64,000 nucleotides of DNA. It comes from Chrysophaeum taylorii. Taxonomy: Eukaryota > Sar > Pelagophyceae > Pelagomonadales > Pelagomonadaceae. The notes below the pieces were generated by a model, which saw only the letters and a program-made list of their open reading frames with translations, did not search any database and was not told the DNA's origin. Location of the stretch: positions 1 to 64,000 of the forward strand of contig JAQMWT010000553.1 in NCBI GenBank assembly GCA_029834535.1, in the 5' to 3' direction. A program made the position numbers and the translations under genes. Of this stretch, positions 42,653 to 52,470 are shown in pieces (the stretch's first letter is position 1; the number at the start of each line of letters is the position of its first letter).

Positions 42653-45265
42653 ATGCGCCGGCAGCAGCAGCGACGAGTATGTTGGTGCGAGGCTGCATTC
42701 ATGTTCATAGTGGGCGTCGTTGCCTTGCAACTGTACGTGGTACACTTCGAGCGCGAGGTCAATTCAAGTCAGGACTTGCAGCGGGAGCTCGAGAAGTTCC
42801 ACGCTGCTCGAACGCGGCCGCGGGCGCCGAAAAGAAAACTACCAACACGTCAACCGACGACAACACCTCAGCTGATGCGTGCTCCGAGCGACCCACGGCT
42901 CGCGTATCGCATCGCCGTAGTTATTCCCTACGTCGGACCCCGGCTACCAGACTGGTTTCCGTTGTTCGCGGCCTCGTGCGCTGGCTCTTCCGATCTGATC
43001 GACTTCCTGATCTTCCTCCAAGAGCCCGTGGCACAGCCAAAGGGGTTCGACCCGCCTGCAAATCTCAAGTACGTGCCCATTGGTGCTCAAGGGTTTGCCT
43101 ATCTTCACGCGCGCACCGCAAATGACTCCAGCCTGGCACCGTTGTTGATAGACGCGTTTCGTCGGCAACCGCGTCAGCTCGTCGAGTTCAAACCAGCAAT
43201 AGGGTGGATTTTCCGCGAGTACCTCCGCAATTACACGCACTGGGTCTTCGGCGATCTCGATGTCGTGATGGGCTCGTCAGCGCTCATCCAGCTGGATGAA
43301 CTCGAGCAGTTCGACGTGGTGACGTACTCGTTCGGTGACCAGAACCGGGCATACACCCGAGGCCAGTGGACCATGCACGCAAACACAGACCGAGTGAATC
43401 TCGCTTTCCGCCACTGTTCCTACCTAACCCACAAGCTCGCGTCTCGCCTCTCCCGCGGCGCCCATTACGAGAGTTGCGAGGGTTGCTACTCGCTCGCCGT
43501 GCGAGCCGCAGAGCTTCGGGTCAAGTTTGTCGTCAAGGCCTTCACGGACGCCGAGAAGGACAGTGAAGAGGTCTGGCTGGTCCACGGCCAAGTCCGGCGC
43601 TGCGTGCAAACAGACTGTCGCCCACTGGCTCCAACGGCGACCATCAAGAGTCTCGGCGACGCGAACAACTCCGGACGGAAGCCAGTCCGCGCACGGTTGG
43701 TGCAAAAGCGCTGTATGGGATGGGTGAACCCAGCCTACCAGCCCTGCCTCGACGGTGCTCAATCGGATGAGACTGTCGAGCTTATGGACGGCGAGTACAC
43801 TCGAATCATGGCACCCGTTGTGGAGTATCGTGAAGGGTTCTCACAAGGGGCTTTCTTTCACTTCCAGGAATGGAAGAAGAAGTTTCGGTCTTTCGCCGCA
43901 CACCTCCCGCAACCTTATGACGGCTATGCCGTGGAAGGAGATTTCGTGCGGTTGCGTCGTCGCACTGATGAGACTCTTACCCTCTTCACCAGGGCTGCTG
44001 TGATTCGGAAGCGCCCGATTGATTCCAACCTCAACGTCTTGGCCGCGCGTCAAGGTTTTGTTCCTATCCCTGCAATACGACCCAAGGAACAGCACAAGAA
44101 TGCCCGCCTCAGCAAAGATATCGATGACGCCGTCCCGCTCAAGTACGCCTCCACGATTCACCACTGTGCTTTCAAAGCATGCGGCAAGGCCATTCCTGCC
44201 TTTGGGCGCCTGGATCTCGCGCAGATTTATCCTTCTACTGCACTTGGTAGAGCCGGCGACCCTGAGCGCAGGCTGCGCTTTCAACAGACTGGCATCGCCC
44301 TGGCCGTATCCGGTACGCTCCGGGACCTCGACACCATCGCAGCAAACGCGTGCGAATGGTCGGGTCCAGTCCTTGTTGCCTTGGCACTCTTTGTCGACGA
44401 GGATGTTCACCCATCCAGATTTGCTTGCCGCGAAAATGCTTCATCCCTCACACTTGTGCTTGGCCTCGATGGTCTGCAACCGGACGTGTCCCCGCCTCTA
44501 AAGGCCTTGCTCAATGTTGCCCTTGATGCCGCGCCGACGCGCTTTGCCCTGACCCTCCGAGGTCCCGAGCGTCTTGGACCTGGGTGCTATGCGGCCCTAA
44601 TGAATGCCTTGGCAACTGAGGACGAAGGCTCTTCTTCTTCTTCTTCTTCTTCGACACGTTCACCCCGCGCCACCACCTTGGTATTGCCAGAGTTTGTACT
44701 GCCTGATGACCAAACCAGGCCTTCGCTGGAGTTCGCTGCCTCGGTCGCAACCGGTTGCGATGCACACCCTGCGCTGAGCGATGCGGCCTACCGCGCTTGG
44801 TTATCGACTAGCGACAACTTGGCCTCGGTTGTCGGAGGAAATCTCCTCCGCAAACCACTCAACGGGTCCTCGCTCGCAAAGCTTGACCCCGCGCCCGTCC
44901 TTGTCGTTGACGCTCTGGACAAACGCGGGGATCGACGAATCGTTCGCGAGCTTGACGAGCTTTCAGCTCGCGGCTGTTATGACAGTGCTTTTGCCCGCTC
45001 GCTCAGCGTCGTGAACGACCCGGACGCTCTTTCTCTCGCGCCTAATGCGTTCGTTTACCGCCGTACCAGCGACGCGCACGACGAGCGAGCCTGCGCCTGC
45101 GCTGATGCCAAACTTGTCCGAGCCACAATCCATGCTTACAGTGCGTTTCTTGAGACCGCAGTTAGCCTCCGCATCGTCGTCGACGACGAAGCTCACACTC
45201 GGTCCTGGGGCTCTCTAAAACGGGACCAACCTCGAAATTCCCCAGGAAGTGTCGCAGACGCATAA
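42653..45265 (+). CDS. Type II membrane protein: DUF6625 glycosyltransferase fused to a GT49-like domain
   Basis: A single-exon gene of 870 residues. A membrane segment (FMFIVGVVALQLYVV) at about 16-30 follows a basic cytosolic tail, the Golgi type II layout. The first catalytic-looking domain (about 85-330) has IAVVIPYVG and VEFKPAIGWIFREYLRNYTH followed by WVFGDLDVVMG, matching the DUF6625 pattern with a DLD metal motif. A second region (about 500-800) with QTGIALAVSGTL, WSGPVLVALALFVDE and LLNVALDAAPTRFALTLRG resembles LARGE/B4GAT1 GT49 domains. The usual DxD position there reads RGPERLGPG, so this half may be inactive. A Ser tract near 658-668 interrupts it. The sugar and acceptor are unknown. 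Confidence 0.7.
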   Translation: MRRQQQRRVCWCEAAFMFIVGVVALQLYVVHFEREVNSSQDLQRELEKFHAARTRPRAPKRKLPTRQPTTTPQLMRAPSDPRLAYRIAVVIPYVGPRLPDWFPLFAASCAGSSDLIDFLIFLQEPVAQPKGFDPPANLKYVPIGAQGFAYLHARTANDSSLAPLLIDAFRRQPRQLVEFKPAIGWIFREYLRNYTHWVFGDLDVVMGSSALIQLDELEQFDVVTYSFGDQNRAYTRGQWTMHANTDRVNLAFRHCSYLTHKLASRLSRGAHYESCEGCYSLAVRAAELRVKFVVKAFTDAEKDSEEVWLVHGQVRRCVQTDCRPLAPTATIKSLGDANNSGRKPVRARLVQKRCMGWVNPAYQPCLDGAQSDETVELMDGEYTRIMAPVVEYREGFSQGAFFHFQEWKKKFRSFAAHLPQPYDGYAVEGDFVRLRRRTDETLTLFTRAAVIRKRPIDSNLNVLAARQGFVPIPAIRPKEQHKNARLSKDIDDAVPLKYASTIHHCAFKACGKAIPAFGRLDLAQIYPSTALGRAGDPERRLRFQQTGIALAVSGTLRDLDTIAANACEWSGPVLVALALFVDEDVHPSRFACRENASSLTLVLGLDGLQPDVSPPLKALLNVALDAAPTRFALTLRGPERLGPGCYAALMNALATEDEGSSSSSSSSTRSPRATTLVLPEFVLPDDQTRPSLEFAASVATGCDAHPALSDAAYRAWLSTSDNLASVVGGNLLRKPLNGSSLAKLDPAPVLVVDALDKRGDRRIVRELDELSARGCYDSAFARSLSVVNDPDALSLAPNAFVYRRTSDAHDERACACADAKLVRATIHAYSAFLETAVSLRIVVDDEAHTRSWGSLKRDQPRNSPGSVADA

Positions 45266-45987
45266 ATGTATAGTGCAAACAAAATCCATAGCGGTCCATC
45301 CCCCTGCCGAAAAAAAGGATGTTATCTGTCGCTCGATCGGGTGCTCGAAAGTGGGAATTTTGACTTGTCTGCCTCGGGCGATCCTGAAGCAAAGGCGCTC
45401 TTATGAAAGACAGACAGGCCAAAAAGCGTGCGGCCGTGTAGACGTCAGATTTGAGGGACGCCGCCCTACATGATGATGTCGAGCTGCGATGTCCAGGGGT
45501 TTCTTCTCAAGCGTATCTTTCATGGGAGAGAGGGGCAACCTTGTGGAGTGTAGCGAATCACAACATCATCGAGGATCGTATTGAGCTAGCTGTCTTGAGA
45601 ATTGCGCCCCAAAAAAGTCGGGACCCTCATGCATACCAGACGAGTGGTAGGCAGCGACCATGCGCGCAGTATATATAGTCTCACTAAGCTATTTTGCTTC
45701 TCTGGCGACTCTCTCGAGAGCGGGGTGTATCTCGCGATTATAATAGTCGACACTCGCGATAATTTAGTTCTCGCGAGTCCCGAGAAAGGCGCAAGCAGCA
45801 GCCGCGTTGTGGAAACAGGTCTCTCCTGCTCCTGGCAGCAGCAGACACCTACACGGACGAATGGCGGGATAATAAACTAAAGCCTACTTACAAGAGTGAA
45901 TGTTAGCTTGGTGGTGGTGGTGGTGTGGAGAGCGTAGAGATATTATTATAAGTTGCTCGAGATATTATTATAAGGTGCTCGCCGTCG
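45266..45987. other. Intergenic region between convergent genes
   Basis: About 720 bp. It holds an imperfect tandem pair of GAGATATTATTATAAG near 45935-45975 and several CTCGCGAGT-type palindromic stretches near 45712-45785. No gene is seen. Confidence 0.6.
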
Positions 45988-48900
45988 CTAGGGGGATGAT
46001 GGCGTGTTGGCGTCGGCGACGCATCGAAAGCCGATGGCGGCGCTGCGGTCGAGAGCGTCGGAGAAGAGGAGGTAGGTTTGCTGTTCGTCGTTGCGGTAGG
46101 CATGCGGGAGATACCACGGGGCGCCCAGGGGCCGATAGGTGGAGCCGCCACGAATGATGGCTCGGCAGGTGTGGTCGTCGCAGAACTCGTCGGACCACTG
46201 CCAGATGGTGGCGACGAGATCGTTGACGCCTTCCGGCGACTGACCAGAAGGATGCGTTCCGACGTCGGGCGGCGGACTCATGGTGAAGCCGTGGTCGCGC
46301 GGGGGGACGGCGTCGTCGTCCCATTCGTCACCCCAGGGATACACGGAGGGCGTTGGTCCCTGCGCAGCGCGCTGCCACTCGTACGAGCGCGGGAGGCGCT
46401 TGCCGTAGAAGCCGCAGTAGGCCCGGGCATCGTCGAGGGCCACCCAACGGACGGGTTGCTCGGAGGCGGCGACGGACGAGGCGTCGTCGGCGAGGTGTTT
46501 GAGGAAGTTTTTCGGACGAGAGGGGGAGTAGGCCGAGGCGTCGAGGAACGCGAGAAAGTTCGCGTTGGTGACGGGGTAGGTGTCGACGTAAAAGGCGTCG
46601 AGGGTGAGATTTTTTTTGTGGAACCGGCGCGGGCGGTCCTCCCACGCGAACTGGACGTCGGGCTCGGATAAGCCCTCCGTCGCGCCGTCGATGCCACCCC
46701 AGCCTTCGACCTGGACGCCGTTGACCTCGAAGAGGAAGGGTCCGCCGGGGATCAAGGTCATGTTGGTGGTCCTGATGATCGCGTCGGCGTTCTTCTCCAC
46801 GGAAGGGATGTCCACCACGCGTTGCGAGAGTAGGAGGGGGTCGGCGTCGTAGGTCGCGAGCTTTCGGCGCGTCAGCGCGCGTCGCTCGGCGAGAAAAGCG
46901 GGCGGCGGCGATTGGTCGCCGACATACAGAGCAGCAAAGCCCATGGGCTCGATGGCGACGACATCTTCGACAACTTTTCGGCCGTTCCAAATGTCGTAGC
47001 ATCCGACGGCAGCGCGAAAAAAGAAAGAGTCGGAGGGAAGAGAGGTCGCGGGGTCGTCGGCGTTCGCGGGGAGATCGGTTCCCCTCCGGTTGACGACGAG
47101 GTGGAGGGTATTGTTAAAGGTCGCGGCAAAGAGGCCCGGCGGGAGGGTATTATTGAGCGGCGAAGAATAGGGTTCGAAGGTCGTCGACCCGAAAACGAGC
47201 GCGGCGACGAAGGGCGCGCGGAAGAGGTGGGCGAACTGTTTGGAGATTTGTGCGTCGCGCTTCGAGAAGCCGTTGAAGATGCCCCAGACGTTCTCCCACG
47301 TCGCGTAGCCGCCGCCGTTGAAAAAGGCGTGGTGGAAGCCGTCGATGCGATCGGTCGACCATCGGTCGCAGACCATGGGGTTGTGGCGCGTCTCGAGCGC
47401 CTTATAGCGCGACGCGATCGGCGGACCAAAGAAGAATCCGGCGAACGTCGTCGCGTAGGGTCGCGACGCGTTGAGAACGCCGTCTTGGTCGCCGAGGGTG
47501 TCCGCGCTAAACACGGCGCGGCCGGTCGGGTAGATGCCGGCGGTCGACGTCAAAGGGTAGTAGTTCCAGGTCGTCTGGTCGACCGAGAGTCTGCCGACCA
47601 AGCCCGCGTCGGCCGCGTAGGGGTCGACGTTTCGTTCGTAGAAGGCGTCGATTGCCTTGTCGCGCCCGTCCGCACCGCACTCGGGATTCAGCAACATGCG
47701 GGTTTTGTAGTACGAGTCGGGGATCCCGTACATGGTGTCGCCGTTGAAACCGTCGGCCCCCAGCCTCTCGACGGCCGCGAGCAGCTCGTCCTCGCCGCCA
47801 GGCCGCCGCGTGCCGTGGTCCCACGGGTTGTACGGCAACAGCACCTTGATCCCCTCCTTCTGGAACGCGCGGATGCACTCTTCCAAGTTCTCCACGTCAT
47901 CCAGCATGTCGAACTGCGACCGGTCGTCCACGCCGATGTTCGGGTAGCTCTGCCACAAGAGCACGCTGTCGACGCCGCCGTACCGCTCTCTCACGTCAGA
48001 AAGCCACCGATCGACCGTCCAATTTCCGCGCACCGAAAGGTATCGATCGTGGATCATGACCTGGGGGCTCAGGATGTTCGGCCACATTGCCGCGTATGCG
48101 TCGCTCTCGTTGAACCCCAACTTGGACCGCATCGCGCCGCGCCACGCGCCGACCTCTCGCCGCCACGTCGCCTCCTTCGAGTCCTGCGGTGGCGCGATTC
48201 CAAGCCACGGATTGTTATTCTTTCCGCGGAAAGTGGCCATAAACCCGCTGTACAGCTCGAACATGTCCAGGCGCACGTTATTCACGTCCACGGCGGCACA
48301 TATCCGATACAGGCCGCGATCGCGGCTCCGATAGTAAAAGTCCTCCCGCGCCCGCGTCGCGCTCTTCGGCGGCAACGGCGGCTGCCAGAGATCCGATACG
48401 AGCAGTCCCCGGGCCTTTGGGTGCCGCGAGTACACCACCACCTCGTCGCTCACAATACTGGAGGTCGTGTCGACAACGACGACGACGTCGTGTCTCTTGG
48501 TGGTGGTGGTGTCGTCGTCGTCGTCGTATAGTCGTCCGATTCGCTCGAGAATCCCGTCCTCGGGCTGCCCCGCCGTGACGAGAAAAACGACGCCCGACCA
48601 GGAACGCGCGAGCACCGCGCCGATCGACTCGGCGAACCGCGTCGCGTTTTTTATCCTGGTATTGGCGTCCCACTCGACCACGGCGTACGCGCGCGCGCCG
48701 AGCGGTCCTCGAATGAGAGACAGCGCGTCGTCAGCCGCCAAATCGTCGGCAGCCTCAGCCACAACAGAATCGTCGAGGATACGGAGCCCGCACCGCACGA
48801 AAAACGCGCTTCCATACATCTCCTTGGCGAGGGACTTCCCGAGCGTTGCCCGAGCTCGCGGCCACCACCGCCAACACGGCGTGTACGCCAAGGAAGGGCT

Positions 48901-49056
48901 GCCGACCAGAAGAAAGGCCGACTCGTTCCCAGCGTACGTTTCAGGGACCATCCGCAGCGCGCTCCGCGGTTGCCAGCCAACGAACGGGTGGGTGGGAGGC
49001 ACCGCCGGGCTGTCTTCGGCCCAGCCGCACACCACCAAGATCGAGAAAACCAGCAT
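45988..49056 (-). CDS. Secreted TIM-barrel (glycosidase-like) protein fused to a sulfatase-modifying-factor-like domain
   Basis: From the ATG at 49056 the product is 1022 residues and starts with a signal peptide (MLVFSILVVCGWAEDS); the upstream in-frame start is GTG. The middle (about 300-560) has WQSYPNIGVDDRSQFDML, KEGIKVLLPYNPWDHGTR and LGADGFNGDTMYG, resembling a glycoside-hydrolase TIM barrel not assigned to a named family. The last 260 residues form a SUMF/FGE domain: FYVDTYPVTNANFLAFL, DDARAYCGFYGKRLPRSYEW, YPWGDEWDDD, then IWQWSDEF, IIRGGSTYRP and IGFRCVAD. The active cysteine pair of formylglycine-generating enzyme is missing (GGSTYRPLGAPWYLPHAYR), so it probably does not make formylglycine. 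A role in the secretory pathway or outside the cell is likely. Confidence 0.75.
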   Translation of the reverse strand: MLVFSILVVCGWAEDSPAVPPTHPFVGWQPRSALRMVPETYAGNESAFLLVGSPSLAYTPCWRWWPRARATLGKSLAKEMYGSAFFVRCGLRILDDSVVAEAADDLAADDALSLIRGPLGARAYAVVEWDANTRIKNATRFAESIGAVLARSWSGVVFLVTAGQPEDGILERIGRLYDDDDDTTTTKRHDVVVVVDTTSSIVSDEVVVYSRHPKARGLLVSDLWQPPLPPKSATRAREDFYYRSRDRGLYRICAAVDVNNVRLDMFELYSGFMATFRGKNNNPWLGIAPPQDSKEATWRREVGAWRGAMRSKLGFNESDAYAAMWPNILSPQVMIHDRYLSVRGNWTVDRWLSDVRERYGGVDSVLLWQSYPNIGVDDRSQFDMLDDVENLEECIRAFQKEGIKVLLPYNPWDHGTRRPGGEDELLAAVERLGADGFNGDTMYGIPDSYYKTRMLLNPECGADGRDKAIDAFYERNVDPYAADAGLVGRLSVDQTTWNYYPLTSTAGIYPTGRAVFSADTLGDQDGVLNASRPYATTFAGFFFGPPIASRYKALETRHNPMVCDRWSTDRIDGFHHAFFNGGGYATWENVWGIFNGFSKRDAQISKQFAHLFRAPFVAALVFGSTTFEPYSSPLNNTLPPGLFAATFNNTLHLVVNRRGTDLPANADDPATSLPSDSFFFRAAVGCYDIWNGRKVVEDVVAIEPMGFAALYVGDQSPPPAFLAERRALTRRKLATYDADPLLLSQRVVDIPSVEKNADAIIRTTNMTLIPGGPFLFEVNGVQVEGWGGIDGATEGLSEPDVQFAWEDRPRRFHKKNLTLDAFYVDTYPVTNANFLAFLDASAYSPSRPKNFLKHLADDASSVAASEQPVRWVALDDARAYCGFYGKRLPRSYEWQRAAQGPTPSVYPWGDEWDDDAVPPRDHGFTMSPPPDVGTHPSGQSPEGVNDLVATIWQWSDEFCDDHTCRAIIRGGSTYRPLGAPWYLPHAYRNDEQQTYLLFSDALDRSAAIGFRCVADANTPSSP

Positions 49057-49285
49057 TTTCCTTCCGTGTACCCCGAGTACTGTTACAATTACCCTCCTTG
49101 CCACTCGCGCTGCCCCCTCACAGCACCACGACCCCCCCCCCTAACGGTCGTTTGCCCAGCTTCGCAATGTCGGCCCTTCCGACGCGGCACGCGGTGTGCC
49201 GCGCGTGGTCGCGATACGGGTGTCGGAACTTCGCCGACGTGAACAACCGACGCTTTGATATCGGCCAGCCATCGCTGAGGCCGCC

Positions 49286-50763
49286 ATGGATGTCGACTCG
49301 GGCAACGCGACCGCCCCGCACGCGCCTCCAGCGAATCAGTCGCAATCCGTGAGGATTACGAAGGACGCAGTTCGCGAGTTGCATGGGTACTTCGAACGCG
49401 CCGTGCCGAGGTGGAGACCGAACCCAGATCTGCCGAGGGCCAGGGGCGACAAAGAACTCGATGAAATCCTAAGGAGGCGGAACCAGAGCCACTCGCGCGC
49501 GGCATATCACAGCTCATGTCGTTCTCGACGGGAAAATACCTGGGACCGGTCCTCGACGAAAACCCGGGGAAATTCGCCGAACGCATCACCGAGCGCATCG
49601 ACGATGTCGACGCGCTGGCGCAACGCATCCTCGACGAATTTGCTGAGAGCCGCTATTGCTAATTGCCGCCGCCGTTTCCAGGAATGGACGAGCCAGCGCG
49701 CGACGCCTACGTTGAGTGGTGCCGGGCGAAGTGCCTCGACACTCACATGCAGGGGCTTGTCGAAGACTATGTTAAGGCTGTGTCACTCTTCTCGGCCACA
49801 TCAAAGGGCGCCACGGACTGCATGGTCTCACTTCTCGCGACGAGGCGCGCTGAGCTGCGACGTGAATTCCGAGAAAACTTCATCAAGGACACCGCCCTCC
49901 TTGAGCAGCTACGTGTCTACTATGGGGACTATGCTGAGACGGGCGCTGCGCTGCTGTCCCAGAGCCTGGAGATTGCCGCCTATCGGCGATTCGCTGCGAC
50001 GTTGGCAGACCATTCGTCTTTCGAGGCGGCGGATGAGCTGGGTGTGGACACGAGGGACAAGCGCGCCAGGCTTGTCTACTACCTCGCTGGTTGGCTGTGC
50101 TTCAAAATCAAGCGAGCGGCGTCCGACCCTCGGATCACCAAGCATATCTTCTGGCTCAGCTGGCTGGGCACCAACACGATAGAGGAGGAGGAAGTCCGAG
50201 TTGCGGGGCGATCTGTAAGCAGCTAGTCGAATATCCCTCGTCCACATTCTTTGCTTTCGTCTGGGCCGTCGAAGCCTCCTACGCGAAGCTCCTGACGACG
50301 AACAACGTGATCGCCTACAGCGGCGACATCGAGAACCGAGTCCACGGCGTTATTCTGCACCACCAGCCGACGAGGGATCTTTCTTTTCCTGGCCACAATC
50401 CCCGCAATCCTCCATAGCCTCACAGGCAATAACGACACGAGAGTCATCGACGACCTACTTCGTTTCTTGTTGGTCCAGTATGACATGCTCCGAGGTCGTG
50501 ACTTCATACGAAAACTGATGTCCAGCCTTCGCTCGGCCTCGCGAAATCGCATCTCCCACCGCGATTGCCTGGCAGCGGTCGCTGAAGCTGCTTCGGGTCG
50601 CGCCACCAGCCGTAAACGGGGGGCGGACGACGATTCCGGCGCGCACGAGATAGTCAAGGAAGACTACCGCATACTCGACGATCCTCACACCGACGATGGC
50701 ATGAACGAATTCGAGAATGACGTTGAATTGGAACAGGTGGACCAGGCGCCTCTAGAATACTAG
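49286..50763 (+). pseudogene. Decayed transposase-like ORF, plus strand
   Basis: Three open pieces in different frames run through this interval. The longest (49663-50226) contains LVYYLAGWLCFKIKRAASDP. After a frame change near 50208 comes LVEYPSSTFFAFVWAVEASY then AKLLTTNNVIAYSGDIENRV, and after another near 50380 comes DDLLRFLLVQYDMLRGRDFI. The order (a YLAGW helix, then a P-S-x-x-F-F and E-x-x-Y stretch, then an RGRDF helix) resembles the C-terminal region of algal cut-and-paste transposases, but I cannot name the superfamily with confidence. It converges with the minus-strand transposase and overlaps its end. The two may be the two genes of one element or two separate remnants. Confidence 0.5.
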
Positions 50764-52470
50764 TAAGGCGCATATGGAGAGGCTTCTTCTTACGCTTATC
50801 ACTGAGCTGCTGGTCGGGGTCGACATTTACAGGCGGGTTGACTGAGTTGCCACCGTCGCAGAAGATACGGACAAAGCCGCCCGTGGCCGTTCCCCGCGCG
50901 ACTTCGAGGGCGCTCGGGTTCGAGTGCGAGCTCCGTGCTGCATGGAGGTTGGCGAAATGATGTTCGCAGACGTTCTGCTGGAGATCCCTCAAGTACCTGG
51001 CGACCCCGATGAAGAAGTGGAAAGGGCAGATGATGCACTTCGTGGCAGTATGGATGTCGCACCAGCACTCGTCCAGAAGGAAGAGCCACTCGCGTTCTTT
51101 GTTGTCACTCGCCATCGGGCGAAAGACCGTGGTGGTCATCGTGCTCGTGCGCCTCGAGCCACGCGACGAAGCATGCGACCTCTCGAAGAGAAGGCGAGTC
51201 CGTCGACTTGATGATGCCCCTTACACAGGTCCGCGGTCCTGGCGCCCGTCGCAAACGTCGAAGAAGCGATCGACCCGCCGGCAAAGCTCTCGCCAGGGCG
51301 CGTTTTTCGCCTCGCGCGCATCATTGCCGCGAGTGAACTCGTCGATGACGCTAATAATGGTCATGCTCATGACCTGCGCGGCCTTGGACACGTTCATGCG
51401 CGAGGCGGCGTCCTTCTCGAAGTGCTCCCGCGTCAGACGCGTCATCGTGAGCGAACCGTCTCCGCCGAGAGGAATTACGGACGTCGAACCTTCGTACTTG
51501 AACCAGGCGACGTAGAGCATTCACAGACTGAGCATCCGTGGAACCCCTGCAGCGTCGAGCTTGTGGAGACAGCGCCGGTGGTCGTTGTTGGGGTTCGACG
51601 CCTCGACCGCGTTGACGATCTTTGTGATGCCATGCGGCACATCGACGATGCAGAATATGTGATGGCTTTCACCAAAAGTGTGATACGGCGCGGCGACGCC
51701 AAACGACGCATAAGACTCGATGCCCCCGGCGCCGCCCAGAAACTTTGAGTCGGACATCGTGAAGTATGAGTGTGCGAAGGCTCTCGTCTCGGGCGCCCCA
51801 TCAAACGACGCCGCAACGACAGTGCACGATGCCTCGTGGAGGCTCATGAGGACATCGTGAAACACGTCCTTGACCCGACTCTTATCGAGTTTCTGCATCG
51901 AGGAGCCCGCGAGCGGGTAGACCATTTTGACCAAGCCCAGGGTGGTCGCGTAGAACACCATGTTGTCAGTCGCCAGCGAAGGCTCGGGCAGCACCCGGCC
52001 CGCCGCAGCCGCTTCAACTTCGCTCTCGGCTACTTTCATCGCCTCGATCAGCTCGCTCTAGATGGCAGCGACATTCCTGTCGAAGTCTGGAAACCCATGG
52101 ATTTCAACCGTGTTGTGGTTGACTGCGACCCCGCAGCGAAGCTTGACAGCTTAAAAATATACCACGCAGCATCGCTGCCACCAAAAGTCGAGGTCGTTCG
52201 CTTTGGCTTCCTCGATCATGGCGTCGATGACGCCGACAAGGATCCCGTGCTTGCTCTCGGTCGCAAGGTCCGTAAAACCGATGAGGCGACGCTCCTTCAT
52301 CAGCTGGAAGATCTGCCGGACCTGATCGTAGACATTCTTGCCCATCTTGGCAGCGATGAGAATGGCGACCTTGATTGTCACTGGATTGTACCCCGACAGC
52401 CGTTCTGCTTCCCTCTGCGCGCCACTCGCCCCATGTTCCTTTGTGCGTGTTTTCGGGGAACACTACCTAG
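50654..52470 (-). mobile_element. P-element-superfamily DNA transposon remnant (transposase)
   Basis: One reading frame on the minus strand runs from about 52381 to 50654, interrupted by in-frame stop codons near 52151, 52042, 51521 and 51221. The region 52039-51521 matches the first RNase H half of P-element/THAP9 transposases: ATDNMVFYATTLGLVKMVY, ASFDGAPETRAF and the hallmark IFCIVDVPHGITKIVN. At 51500-51221 the GTP-binding insertion signature LTREHFEKDAASRMNVSKAA then QVMSMTI is seen, ending in DRFFDVC. At 51139-50654 a CEHHFANLHAAR box matches the catalytic Glu region of the second RNase H half. No THAP zinc finger is recognised upstream and terminal inverted repeats were not found by eye. 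The element is inactive unless some stops lie in unrecognised introns. Confidence 0.75.

Noticed and set aside
45712-45785. CTCGCGAGT-type palindromes near the end of the glycosyltransferase gene, considered as a terminator or CRISPR-like array.
   Set aside because: Irregular spacing, no conserved repeat-spacer unit, and eukaryotic context.
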